Source of the DNA: CAYVUV01 sp964455095
GTDB taxonomy: Bacteria > Desulfobacterota > Binatia > HRBIN30 > CADEER01
DNA length: 33,527 bases
Assembly (NCBI GenBank): GCA_964455095.1
Contig: CAYVUV010000031.1
Location: 1 to 33,527 of the forward strand
Direction of reading: 5' to 3'
A model generated the notes under the pieces. It was given only the letters and a program-made list of their open reading frames with translations. It ran no database searches and was not told the DNA's origin. Positions 24,790 to 33,526 of this stretch are shown piece after piece. The number at the start of each line of letters is the position of its first letter. Position 1 is the first letter of the stretch. The translations under genes were made by a program, and so were the position numbers.

Positions 24790-25221
24790 TCATTGGCATT
24801 CGCCGCTTGCGTCGGTGCCGTCGCAGCCGGGAAACAGGCAGTCGCCGAGCATGTCGGCGCCGCACGCCGTCCCGGCGTTGATGCACAGGACGACGTCGGT
24901 GGCCAGGCGTTGGGCGCAGGCCGCCGTCGCGATGCAGTGGCCGGTCGAATCGCTGAAGCACTGACCACAGCGCGCCAGCTTCTCGCACGCGGCGCCGGCG
25001 CTGGTGTTGACCGCCGTCGCTGTCGGTGCGGCGGTGTTGACCGGTGTCGGCGTCGCGCTGGGCGGTGGCGCAGTCGCGGTGGCGGGCGGTTGTGTCGCCT
25101 GCGGCCCGCCGCTCCCGTCGTCGCCGCAGCCGGCGATCAGCGCGGCGGGGAAGGCGAGCACCACTGCCCAGCGGACGAGCGCTCCACGGCGCCGTCGCGC
25201 TGCCGAGTTGATTGGATTCAT
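24790..25221 (-). CDS. Small Cys-rich lipoprotein
   Basis: 143 residues from the ATG at 25221 (AGGAG 7 nt upstream; an in-frame ATG at 25245 has no such site). The N-terminus is basic, then hydrophobic (LVRWAVVLAFPAALIAGC) and ends in a lipobox LIAGC, so the mature Cys should be lipidated. A short Thr/Pro/Ala linker (TQPPATATAPPPSATPTPVNT) leads to a C-terminal domain with ten cysteines (CEKLARCGQC, HCIATAACAQR, VLCINAGTAC, DCLFPGCDG, EC) likely forming disulphides. I recognise no family. First gene of a two-gene unit with DUF4331. Confidence 0.85.
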   Translation of the reverse strand: MNPINSAARRRRGALVRWAVVLAFPAALIAGCGDDGSGGPQATQPPATATAPPPSATPTPVNTAAPTATAVNTSAGAACEKLARCGQCFSDSTGHCIATAACAQRLATDVVLCINAGTACGADMLGDCLFPGCDGTDASGECQ

Positions 25222-25305
25222 TCGGTCTCTCCTCTTGTCGCTCAATGCGGCGACTGCGTGCGTGTGGTTCGATCGCTGTTGCTGACACTACGGCGCGGCG
25301 CGGCG

Positions 25306-25336
25306 AGTGGATTGCGCGGCGCGCGCGCAATCCACT
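25306..25336. repeat. Perfect 13-bp inverted repeat in the divergent upstream region
   Basis: AGTGGATTGCGCG (25306-25318) and CGCGCAATCCACT (25324-25336) are exact reverse complements around a 5-nt GCGCG spacer. It sits 25 bp before the TPR gene start and about 85 bp upstream of the lipoprotein start. There is no T tract on either strand. It could be an operator shared by both transcription units or a leader hairpin. Confidence 0.8.
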
Positions 25337-25361
25337 GCGCGGCGGCGGTCGTATAGAGGTG

Positions 25362-26552
25362 ATGGGACGGCTGGCGATCCTCGGGCGCAGCGCGCTGGTG
25401 GCGGCAGCGCTGTGCGGTGCGCCGCGCGCCGGCGCCGAGCCATTCGTGCCGCGCGACGACGCCGTCGTGTTGGAGCGCCTGTCGATCGCCCCGCTCGATG
25501 CGGGGGCGCGGCGGTTGCGCGAGCTCCGCGCTGCGCTCGGCGTGCGGCCCGATGATCTGGGGCTGGCGATCCGCGTCGCCGGGCTGTCCATCGAGGCGGG
25601 CCGCGCTCGGTCCGATCCGCGCTTCTATGGGTACGCGCAGGGCGCGCTGGCGCCGTGGTGGCGCCAGGCCGAGCCGCCGTTGCCGGTGTTGGTGCTGCGC
25701 GCGACGCTGCGCCAACACGATCACGACTTCGCCGGCGCGCTCGACGATCTGGCGCGGGCGCTGCGCATCGAGCCGAACCACGCCCAGGCCTGGCTGACGC
25801 AAGCCGTCGTGCAACAGGTGCGCGGCGACTACGCCGCGGCGCGCCGCAGTTGTGGCGAGGTGCTGCGGCTCGCCAGCCCTCTCGTCGGCGCGACCTGCAT
25901 CAGCGGCGTCGACAGCCTGCGCGGCGCCGCCGCGAGCAGCTACGCGGCACTGTCGCGGGCGATCGAGCGCGCACCGGCGGCCGATGCCGCCGCGCGGCTG
26001 TGGGCGTTGACGACGTTGGCCGAGATGGCGGTACGCCGCGGCGATCGGGCGCGCGCCGAGGCGCATTTCCGGCAGGCGCTACAAACCGGCGGCGGCGACG
26101 CCTACCTGCTCGCCGCCTATGCCGACTTCCTGCTCGACGAGGAGCGCCCGGCGGCCGTGCGCGCTCTGCTGCGCGAGGCGACCGCGTCCGATGCGCTGCT
26201 CTTGCGCCTGGCCCTGGCCGAAGCGCGGCTCTCGGCGCCGGAAGGCGCGGCACACGTGCAGATGCTGCGCGATCGCTTCGCCGCGGCGCGCGCGCGCGGC
26301 GATGTCGTACACCGTCGGGAGGAGGCGCGCTTCGCGCTCGAGCTGGCCGGCGATGCGCGGGCAGCGCTGGCACTGGCGCGCGACAACTGGGCCGTACAGC
26401 GCGAGGGGTGGGACGCGCGCCTGCTGCTCGAGGCGGCGCGCGCGGCGGGCGATCGCGCCGCGGCCGCGCCGGTGCTCGAGTTTCTGCGCGCGACCGGCAT
26501 GGAGGATGTGGCGCTGGCGCGCGCGGCCGCGGCGCTGCAGGAGAGGCCGTGA
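25362..26552 (+). CDS. Exported TPR-repeat protein
   Basis: 396 residues from the ATG at 25362 (GAGGTG just upstream). The signal peptide is LAILGRSALVAAALCGAPRAGAEPF. The remainder is all-helical with recognisable TPR units: LRQHDHDFAGALDDLARALRIEPNHAQAWLTQAVVQQVRGDYAAARRSC, then AEMAVRRGDRARAEAHFRQALQTGG and AYADFLLDEERPAAVRALL. TPR arrays bind partner proteins; in the periplasm the partner could be the HupE-like or DUF4331 protein, which is inference from neighbourhood. The stop shares one base with the next start (TGATG), so the two are coupled. The frame runs upstream to 25212, but that start has no signal peptide. Confidence 0.85.
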   Translation: MGRLAILGRSALVAAALCGAPRAGAEPFVPRDDAVVLERLSIAPLDAGARRLRELRAALGVRPDDLGLAIRVAGLSIEAGRARSDPRFYGYAQGALAPWWRQAEPPLPVLVLRATLRQHDHDFAGALDDLARALRIEPNHAQAWLTQAVVQQVRGDYAAARRSCGEVLRLASPLVGATCISGVDSLRGAAASSYAALSRAIERAPAADAAARLWALTTLAEMAVRRGDRARAEAHFRQALQTGGGDAYLLAAYADFLLDEERPAAVRALLREATASDALLLRLALAEARLSAPEGAAHVQMLRDRFAAARARGDVVHRREEARFALELAGDARAALALARDNWAVQREGWDARLLLEAARAAGDRAAAAPVLEFLRATGMEDVALARAAAALQERP

Positions 26553-27652
26553 TGCGGGCGCTGTCAATCGCGGCCGTCCTGCTGTGCAGCACGGCCGCCC
26601 AGGCGCACAACGCGAGCGACAGCTACCTGACGATGCGCACCGGGGGCGCTCGTCTCGCCGTGCGCTGGGACATTGCCCTGCGCGATCTCGAGCAGGCCAT
26701 TGGGCTGGACGGCGACGGCGACGGCGCCATCACCTGGGGCGAGGTGCGGCTGCGGCAGGAGGCCATTGCCGCGTATGCGCTGGCGCGGCTCCAGGTCGAC
26801 GGCGACGGCCGCGCCTGCTCCGGCGGGCCGGTCCAGCTGCGCATCGACCACCACACCGACGGCGCCTATGCCGTGCTGCGCTTCGCCCTGGCGTGCGCCG
26901 GCCCTCCGTCGGCCCTGACGCTGCGCTATGGGTTGTTCTTCGACTTCGACCCGCAGCACCGCGGGCTGCTGCGCATCGTCGACTCGCGTGGCAGTCGCAC
27001 GCTGCTGTTTGCCGCCGACCAACCGCTCCAGCGCGTCGACCTCGCCGCAGCTGACACGTGGCATACCGCGCGGCGGCTCTGGCTCCGCGGTGCCTGGCAC
27101 GTCTGGGGCGGCGTCGACCACGTTCTCTTCCTGCTCGTCTTGCTCCTCCCCGCGGTGCTGCGACGCCGTCCAGGGAGCTGGCGGCCGCTCGGCCGGCGGG
27201 ACGCGGTTGTTGAGACTGTAAAGGTGGTTGCGGCCTTTACCCTGGCCCATTCGATCACCCTCAGCCTGGCGGCGCTCGACCTCGTCCACCCTGGGGCGAA
27301 TTGGATCCAGATGGGCATCGCGGCCTCGGTGGTGCTGGCGGCGTTGAACAACGCCTGGCCGATACTGGCGGATGGTCGCTGGCTGATGGGTTTCGGCTTG
27401 GGTCTAGTGCACGGCTTCGGTTTCGCGCACGTGTTTGCCAACTCGGCGCTGCCGCTGCGGTCGCTGGCGCTCGGCCTGGCGGCCTTCAACGCCGGGGTGG
27501 AGACGGGGCAGCTGGCGATCGTCGCCGCCTTCCTGCCGCTGGCGTATCTGGCGCGGCGCTCCTGGCTGTACCAGCGCCTGGTTCTGGTCGGGGGATCGAG
27601 CGCGATCGCCGGTCTGGCGATAGCGTGGGTCGTGGAGTGCGCTGGTCGCTGA
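26552..27652 (+). CDS. HupE/UreJ-family membrane protein with periplasmic EF-hand-like loop
   Basis: 366 residues. Signal peptide MRALSIAAVLLCSTAAQA, with the mature protein starting HNASDSYL. The periplasmic domain (19-175) contains a perfect EF-hand loop at 53-64 (DGDGDGAITWGE: Asp at 1, 3, 5, Gly at 6, Glu at 12). The C-terminal half is a six-helix membrane domain of the HupE/UreJ_2 type: VWGGVDHVLFLLVLLLP, AFTLAHSITLSLAAL, GFGLGLVHGFGFAHVF and LAAFNAGVETGQLAIV. The His-containing HxxTL and HGFGFA motifs are the family signature. HupE/UreJ proteins are thought to move nickel or cobalt, but this long two-domain form is not tied to hydrogenase or urease genes here. Calcium may modulate it; that is inference. 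Confidence 0.9.
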   Translation: MRALSIAAVLLCSTAAQAHNASDSYLTMRTGGARLAVRWDIALRDLEQAIGLDGDGDGAITWGEVRLRQEAIAAYALARLQVDGDGRACSGGPVQLRIDHHTDGAYAVLRFALACAGPPSALTLRYGLFFDFDPQHRGLLRIVDSRGSRTLLFAADQPLQRVDLAAADTWHTARRLWLRGAWHVWGGVDHVLFLLVLLLPAVLRRRPGSWRPLGRRDAVVETVKVVAAFTLAHSITLSLAALDLVHPGANWIQMGIAASVVLAALNNAWPILADGRWLMGFGLGLVHGFGFAHVFANSALPLRSLALGLAAFNAGVETGQLAIVAAFLPLAYLARRSWLYQRLVLVGGSSAIAGLAIAWVVECAGR

Positions 27653-27674
27653 CACCGAGCGTGCCTCTCTCGGC

Positions 27675-27823
27675 GGGGTCGGAATCGGTATCGGAATCGG
27701 AATCGATTCCTGTCCCAGGGATTCCGCGGTTCCTGGCGGATCGCATCGAAACAGGCCGCAATTCATTTTCGGTGACCTCGATGCCGATACCGTTACCGAT
27801 TCCGATTCCGACCCCGACTCCGA
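27675..27823. repeat. Inverted pair of GGAATC/GATTCC hexamer tracts
   Basis: 27675-27709 reads as repeated GGAATCGG/TATCGG units; 27784-27823 reads as the complement (CCGATTCCGATTCCGACC). The arms share GGGGTCGGAATCGG exactly and then drift in hexamer phase. A transcript of the HupE gene would fold here. Between the arms are about 75 bp of ordinary sequence. Confidence 0.75.
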
Positions 27824-27867
27824 ACAGAGCGCCGAGGTTGCAGAGGGTTCAAATCCCCCTCACCCAA

Positions 27868-27889
27868 CCCTCTCCCATCCGGGAGAGGG
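27868..27889. repeat. CCCTCTCCC/GGGAGAGGG hairpin of a dispersed intergenic element
   Basis: 9-bp perfect stem with ATCC loop, preceded by AAATCCCCCTCACCCAA. I recall this combination as a very common intergenic repeat in high-GC Proteobacteria-like genomes. A few other copies would be expected elsewhere in the chromosome. Confidence 0.7.
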
Positions 27890-28092
27890 CCCGGAGTGCT
27901 CGCGCGAGGGGCCAGAGCTTTCCGGCTCACGTCGCGTCGCAACCACCCACACGAACCCACGAGACCAAAAAAACTTTCTCTGGGGCAAATCCGATTGCTG
28001 GTGCGCGTCGTACTGTTGGTGTGAACGTACTGCAGCGTCTCAGCACGGTTGCTCGGCCGCGCGCCGCGGTGGTAGCAGACCGCACAGTTCCG

Positions 28093-28701
28093 ATGCCCCA
28101 GCGGCAGATTCCATCCCGGCTCGAGCTCGGCCGCGAGGCGCTGTTGCGGCGCATCGCCGCGCGCGACCAGCTGGCCATGGCCGAGTTGTACGACCAGACG
28201 AACCAGATGGTATACGGCCTGGCGCTGCGCATCCTCGCCGACCCGGGCGAGGCCGAGGATGTCATGGTCGAGGTCTACGCGCAGCTCTGGCGGCAGGCGC
28301 CGGAGTACGACCCGTCGCGCGGCAGCCCGTCTGCCTGGGTGTTGACGATGACGCGCAGCCGCGCCATCGACGCGCGCCGCGCCCGCGGCCGCGAGCAGGC
28401 TCGCGAGCCGCTGGCGGCAGCCGATGAAGTGTCGAGCGACGCGCCGGGGCTGGAGGCGATCAGCGCCGCGGCCGAGCGCCATCGCTTCGTGCACGGCGCG
28501 CTCGGGCATTTGAGTGCCGAGCTGCGCCAGCTGATCGATCTGGCCTACTTCGCTGGCCTCAGCCACAGCGAGATCGCCGCCCGATTGGGAGAGCCGCTCG
28601 GCACGGTGAAGACTCGCATCCGATCCGCGATGGCGCAGCTGCGCGAGCTGCTCGCGCCCCTCAACGTCCCGCTGCCCGCGGTGAAGGAAGAACGATCGTG
28701 A
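28093..28701 (+). CDS. ECF-family RNA polymerase sigma factor (first cassette)
   Basis: 202 residues from ATG 28093. GTG at 28021 would add 24 residues; neither start has a clear ribosome site, and the ATG gives the standard family N-terminus (ELGREALLRRIAARDQLAMAELYDQ). Sigma-2 contains VYGLALRILADPGEAEDVMVEVYAQLWRQ and SAWVLTMTRSRAIDARR. Sigma-4 contains LSAELRQLIDLAYFAGLSHSEIAARLGEPLGTVKTRIRSAM. It resembles SigK/SigL-like ECF factors controlled by membrane or soluble anti-sigma factors. The stop overlaps the next start (GTGA), so sigma and anti-sigma are made in fixed ratio. The non-coding repeats lie upstream. Confidence 0.92.
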   Translation: MPQRQIPSRLELGREALLRRIAARDQLAMAELYDQTNQMVYGLALRILADPGEAEDVMVEVYAQLWRQAPEYDPSRGSPSAWVLTMTRSRAIDARRARGREQAREPLAAADEVSSDAPGLEAISAAAERHRFVHGALGHLSAELRQLIDLAYFAGLSHSEIAARLGEPLGTVKTRIRSAMAQLRELLAPLNVPLPAVKEERS

Positions 28702-29282
28702 CGACCGACGAGACCCCGGAACAGGTTCACGAGCAAGCTGCCCTCTACGCGCTGGGAATCCTGCCGCCCGACGAGATGGCCGCGGTCGAGGCGCGCCTGG
28801 CGGGCGGCGATGCGCGCTACCTCGCGGCGGTGGCCGAATGCCGCGCCGTCGTCGACCACCTGGCCTACGCCGCGGCCCCGCGCGCGCCGCGGCCGGCAGC
28901 GCGGGATCGCGTCCTGGCGAACGTCGCCGCGGGCTCGGCAGCGGTGGTCGAGCAAGACGGGGTGCGCGTCGTGTTCGGCGCGCAGGTGCCGTGGCAGGCC
29001 AGCCCGCTGCCCGGCATCGAGTTCAAACTGCTGCGTGAGGATGGCGCCACCGGCCGGCGCACGCGCTTGATCTGCATGGCGCCGGGCAGCGTCTATCCGA
29101 AGCATCGCCATCCCGCCAATGAAGAAGTGCTGCTGCTCGAGGGCGACCTGGTGGTCAACGGGGTGTTGATGCAGCCGGGCGACTATTGCAGCGCCGAGCC
29201 CGCCTCGGTTCACCAGAACGTCCACAGCCCGAGCGGGTGCGTGTTTGTCATCACCGCCGGGGCGAACGAATTGCTCGCCTGA
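28698..29282 (+). CDS. Cupin-type anti-sigma factor (ChrR-like)
   Basis: 194 residues, GTG start overlapping the sigma stop. Residues 1-78 are an anti-sigma domain of RskA style (HEQAALYALGILPPDEMAAVEARLAGGDARYLAAVAECRAVVDHLAYA). It has no H-x3-C-x2-C zinc motif. Residues 88-190 are a cupin with an exact motif 1: G130-x5-H136-x-H138-x3-E142-x6-G149, and His172 in SVHQN as the fourth likely metal ligand. No membrane helix is present. In ChrR the cupin half is needed for release of the sigma factor after singlet-oxygen stress; by analogy this protein may sense an oxidant or small metabolite in the cytoplasm. The absence of the zinc site in the N-terminal half sets it apart from ChrR itself. Confidence 0.88.
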   Translation: MTTDETPEQVHEQAALYALGILPPDEMAAVEARLAGGDARYLAAVAECRAVVDHLAYAAAPRAPRPAARDRVLANVAAGSAAVVEQDGVRVVFGAQVPWQASPLPGIEFKLLREDGATGRRTRLICMAPGSVYPKHRHPANEEVLLLEGDLVVNGVLMQPGDYCSAEPASVHQNVHSPSGCVFVITAGANELLA

Positions 29283-29351
29283 GGCGCGGGCCCGGCATCC
29301 GATCGGCGCGCGCTCGCGTATCAGTTCATACTACGAGCGGAAGCCAACCAC

Positions 29352-29900
29352 GTGCGCGAGACCCGCGAGGTCGTCGCCGCCCTGCGACGCAAGGAACAGC
29401 AGGCGCTGGCGCAGCTCTACGATCACTACGGCCCCGCCGTCTACGCGCTGGCCCTGCGCGTCACGGGCGATACCGGTGCGGCCGAGGAGATCAGCCTCGA
29501 CACGTTCTGGCAGCTGTGGCAGCAGGCGGAGCGATTCGATGAGGCGCAGAGCTCGCTGCAGGGCTGGCTGTTCACCATCGCGCGCAGTCGCGCCATCGAC
29601 CGCGTCCGCGCCCGCGTCGCGCGCAAGCGCACGCAGGCCGAGGATCCGACCGACGTGAGCCACGTGCGCCGCCCAGACGAAGACGCCGAGCTGGTCGAAC
29701 GCCGCCGCCTGGTGCGCGACGCGATGGCGTCGCTATCCGCCGAGCAGCGCGCGGCCGTGGCGCTGGCCTACTACGAAGGCCTCTCCCACTCGCAGATTGC
29801 CGAGCGCCTGCAGGAGCCGCTCGGCACCGTGAAGACGCGCATCCGCCAGGCGATGGGCGTGCTGCGCCGCATCCTTGGCCCGCTGCTGTCGACGCCATGA
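29352..29900 (+). CDS. ECF-family RNA polymerase sigma factor (second cassette)
   Basis: 182 residues, GTG start at 29352 with GGAAG about 9 nt upstream. Sigma-2: ALRVTGDTGAAEEISLDTFWQLWQQ and GWLFTIARSRAIDRVRARVARK. Sigma-4: LSAEQRAAVALAYYEGLSHSQIAERLQEPLGTVKTRIRQAMGVLRRIL. It is clearly related to the first cassette's sigma factor (shared RSRAID, GLSHSxIAxRLxEPLGTVKTRIRxAM), so the two arose by duplication or belong to one subgroup. The stop overlaps the anti-sigma start (ATGA). Confidence 0.94.
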   Translation: MRETREVVAALRRKEQQALAQLYDHYGPAVYALALRVTGDTGAAEEISLDTFWQLWQQAERFDEAQSSLQGWLFTIARSRAIDRVRARVARKRTQAEDPTDVSHVRRPDEDAELVERRRLVRDAMASLSAEQRAAVALAYYEGLSHSQIAERLQEPLGTVKTRIRQAMGVLRRILGPLLSTP

Positions 29901-30769
29901 AGACACGCGACGAGATCCGCGACGATCTGCCGCTCTACGCGCTCGACGCCCTGCCGGCCGAGGAGCGCGCGGCGGTCGAAGCCGCCCTGGCGGGCGACGC
30001 CGCGCTGGCGCGCGAGCTGCGCGAGTGGCGCGAGCTGGTCGGCCTGATGGCGCTCGAAGCACCGGCGGCACCGCCGCCCGAGCTCAAGGCGCGGTTGCTG
30101 GCGCGCGTGCGGAACGAAGCCACCGCGGCGCCGCGCAAGGTCGCGCGCCGTCGTCTCGGCGGCCTGACGCTGGCACTGGCCACCGCCGCATTGGTCCTGC
30201 TCGCCATCGCCACCTCTCTTGAGCTGGACCTGCGCGCTGAGCGCCGGCAGGCGCAGGACGTCATCGCCGCGCTGCGCGAGAATCTGCAGGCCGCGCGCGG
30301 CGAGTTGGCCAGCGCTCAGGGCGAGTTGGCGAAAACCACCGCATCCCTGGCCGCGCTGGAGAGCGACGCCGCGGCATTGCGCCTGGCGCTGGCGCGCGCC
30401 GAAGCGGCATTGTCGGTGGTGCAGCAGCCGGATCTGCAAATGGTGGCGCTGAAGGAGAGCAAGGACGCGCCGCCGGCCGCCGGCCATCTGTTGCTCAGCG
30501 CGCCGGCCGGCCGGGCGCTGTTCTACGCCTTCGATCTGCCCCGGGTGGCGGACGACAAGGTCTACGAGCTGTGGTGGATCACCGAGAAGGACGGCCCGGT
30601 GCGCGCCGCCATCTTTCAGCCCGACGAGCGCGGCATCGGCCGCGCCGAAGCGGCCGTGCCGGCGGGTGCCGGCGCCATCCAGGCGGCGGCAGTAACGGTC
30701 GAGCGCGCCGGCGGCGTGGCGAAGCCCGAGGGCCCGATGGTACTGCTGGGGGCCTTCAACAAGTCGTGA
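29897..30769 (+). CDS. RskA-family membrane anti-sigma factor
   Basis: 290 residues. The N-terminal anti-sigma domain (1-60, DLPLYALDALPAEERAAVEAALAGD) is of the same style as the cupin protein's. One membrane helix at ~88-108 (LGGLTLALATAALVLLAIATSL) follows a basic stretch (KVARRR), predicting a cytoplasmic N-terminus. Residues ~112-180 are a heptad-like coiled coil rich in Ala, Glu and Leu (RENLQAARGELASAQGELAKTTASLAALE). The periplasmic C-terminus (185-288) is the RskA fold: LFYAFDLPRVADDKVYELWWITEKDGPVRAAIFQPDERG. In this family regulated proteolysis in the membrane frees the sigma factor. The long coiled coil is unusual and could mediate dimer formation. It ends 8 bp from the convergent DHOD-like gene. 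Confidence 0.93.
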   Translation: MKTRDEIRDDLPLYALDALPAEERAAVEAALAGDAALARELREWRELVGLMALEAPAAPPPELKARLLARVRNEATAAPRKVARRRLGGLTLALATAALVLLAIATSLELDLRAERRQAQDVIAALRENLQAARGELASAQGELAKTTASLAALESDAAALRLALARAEAALSVVQQPDLQMVALKESKDAPPAAGHLLLSAPAGRALFYAFDLPRVADDKVYELWWITEKDGPVRAAIFQPDERGIGRAEAAVPAGAGAIQAAAVTVERAGGVAKPEGPMVLLGAFNKS

Positions 30770-30777
30770 TCTTGCAC

Positions 30778-31776
30778 CTATCCGCCGATGTGGAAGCCCT
30801 GGAGGATCTTGACGTAGTTGAAGCGCTCCAGCGCCGTCGGGTCTGGGCAGCGGGCCATGTTCATGCTGCCCTGCATCTGGCGCAGCGATTCGTACTCGTG
30901 CTCCTCGAGCCAGCGCGCGGTGGCGTCGCGCACCGTGCGCAGCTGGTCGACACCGTGGCGCAGCAGGGCGGAGACCATTTGCACGGCGTGCGCGCCCGCC
31001 ATGATGGCCTTGATCGCGTCGACGGCGTCGTGCACGCCGCCGCTGGCGGCCAGCGAGACGCCGGTGCGGGCCGACAGCACCGCGAGCCAGATGGTGCGCA
31101 GCGGCAGCTCCGCGTTGGTCGAGAGGTGCAGTGTGCGCGTCATCTCCAGGGCTTCGATGTCGATGTCGGGCTGGTAGAAGCGGTTGAACAGCACCAGGCC
31201 GTTGGCACCGGCGTGCTCGAGGCGCCGGGCGAGGTGGGGCAGGGCGCTGTAGTACGGCGAGAGCTTGACCGCGAATGGGACGCGCACCGCCTGACGGACG
31301 GCGCGCACCATGTCGACCAGCCGGTCTTCGACCACCGCGGCACTGGCGTCGACGTCGGCGACGAGCTCGTAGACGTTGAGCTCCAGCGCGTCGGCGCCGG
31401 CGTCTTGCAACAGGCGGGCGAAGCCGAGCCAGCCGCCCAGCGAACGGCCGTTGAGCGACGCCACCACCGGCACCTTCACGGCGGCCTTGATGCGCCGCAC
31501 CTGCTCCAGGTACTCCTCCGGTCCGAGGGCAAAATCGGTCGGGCGCGGCAGATACGACAGCGCTTCGGCGTACGACTCCTCGCGCGCGTCGGTGTAGGCG
31601 GCGAAGGCGAGCTGCTCGCCGACCAGCTGCTCCTCGAACAGCGAGTGCATGACGATTGCCGCGGCCCCGGCGTCCTCGAGGCGGCGCACCGTGTCGAGAT
31701 CGTCGACCAGTGGCGAGGCGCCCGGCATGAACGGGTGCGGCAGCTCGAATCCCAGGTAGGTGGTCGAGAGATCCAT
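30778..31776 (-). CDS. Dihydroorotate dehydrogenase-like FMN protein
   Basis: 332 residues from the ATG at 31776 (GGAG 5 nt upstream). It is a TIM-barrel flavoprotein of the class 1 dihydroorotate dehydrogenase superfamily: MDLSTTYLGFELPHPFMPGASPL, DAGAAAIVMHSLFEEQ, VPVVASLNG, ALELNVYEL, VPFAVKLSPYY, GLVLFNRFY, SLAASGGVHDAVDAIKAIMAGAHAVQMVSALL. It lacks the usual class 1 active-site Cys/Ser loop in a form I can identify, and the family is often annotated only as DHOD-like. It lies 28 bp downstream of the pyruvate:ferredoxin oxidoreductase gene, a pairing I recall in cyanobacteria and other phyla. A redox role linked to ferredoxin is more likely than pyrimidine synthesis; this is inference. 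Confidence 0.88.
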   Translation of the reverse strand: MDLSTTYLGFELPHPFMPGASPLVDDLDTVRRLEDAGAAAIVMHSLFEEQLVGEQLAFAAYTDAREESYAEALSYLPRPTDFALGPEEYLEQVRRIKAAVKVPVVASLNGRSLGGWLGFARLLQDAGADALELNVYELVADVDASAAVVEDRLVDMVRAVRQAVRVPFAVKLSPYYSALPHLARRLEHAGANGLVLFNRFYQPDIDIEALEMTRTLHLSTNAELPLRTIWLAVLSARTGVSLAASGGVHDAVDAIKAIMAGAHAVQMVSALLRHGVDQLRTVRDATARWLEEHEYESLRQMQGSMNMARCPDPTALERFNYVKILQGFHIGG

Positions 31777-31804
31777 GGCGTCTCCGGTCAGCGCGCGGCG
31801 CGGC

Positions 31805-33526
<1,722 letters not shown>

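Larger units (their letters stand above)
27653..28092. other. Non-coding interval with repeats between HupE-like gene and ECF sigma gene
   Basis: 440 bp with no convincing gene. It holds an inverted pair of GGAATC hexamer tracts, a CCCTCTCCC hairpin, and an A-rich stretch (ACCAAAAAAACTTTC, about 27963). An open frame of the sigma gene reaches into it, with GTG codons at 28021 and 28069 as alternative starts. I find no tRNA or clear promoter box. Confidence 0.7.

Noticed and set aside
23033..24964. Plus-strand open frame opposite DUF4331
   Set aside because: Overlaps the P-type ATPase end out of phase and the whole DUF4331 gene; no ribosome site or motif.
27842..27866. GGTTCAAATCC resembling the T-arm of a tRNA
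   Set aside because: No acceptor, D-arm or anticodon stem can be built around it; the bases belong to the dispersed CCCTCTCCC element.
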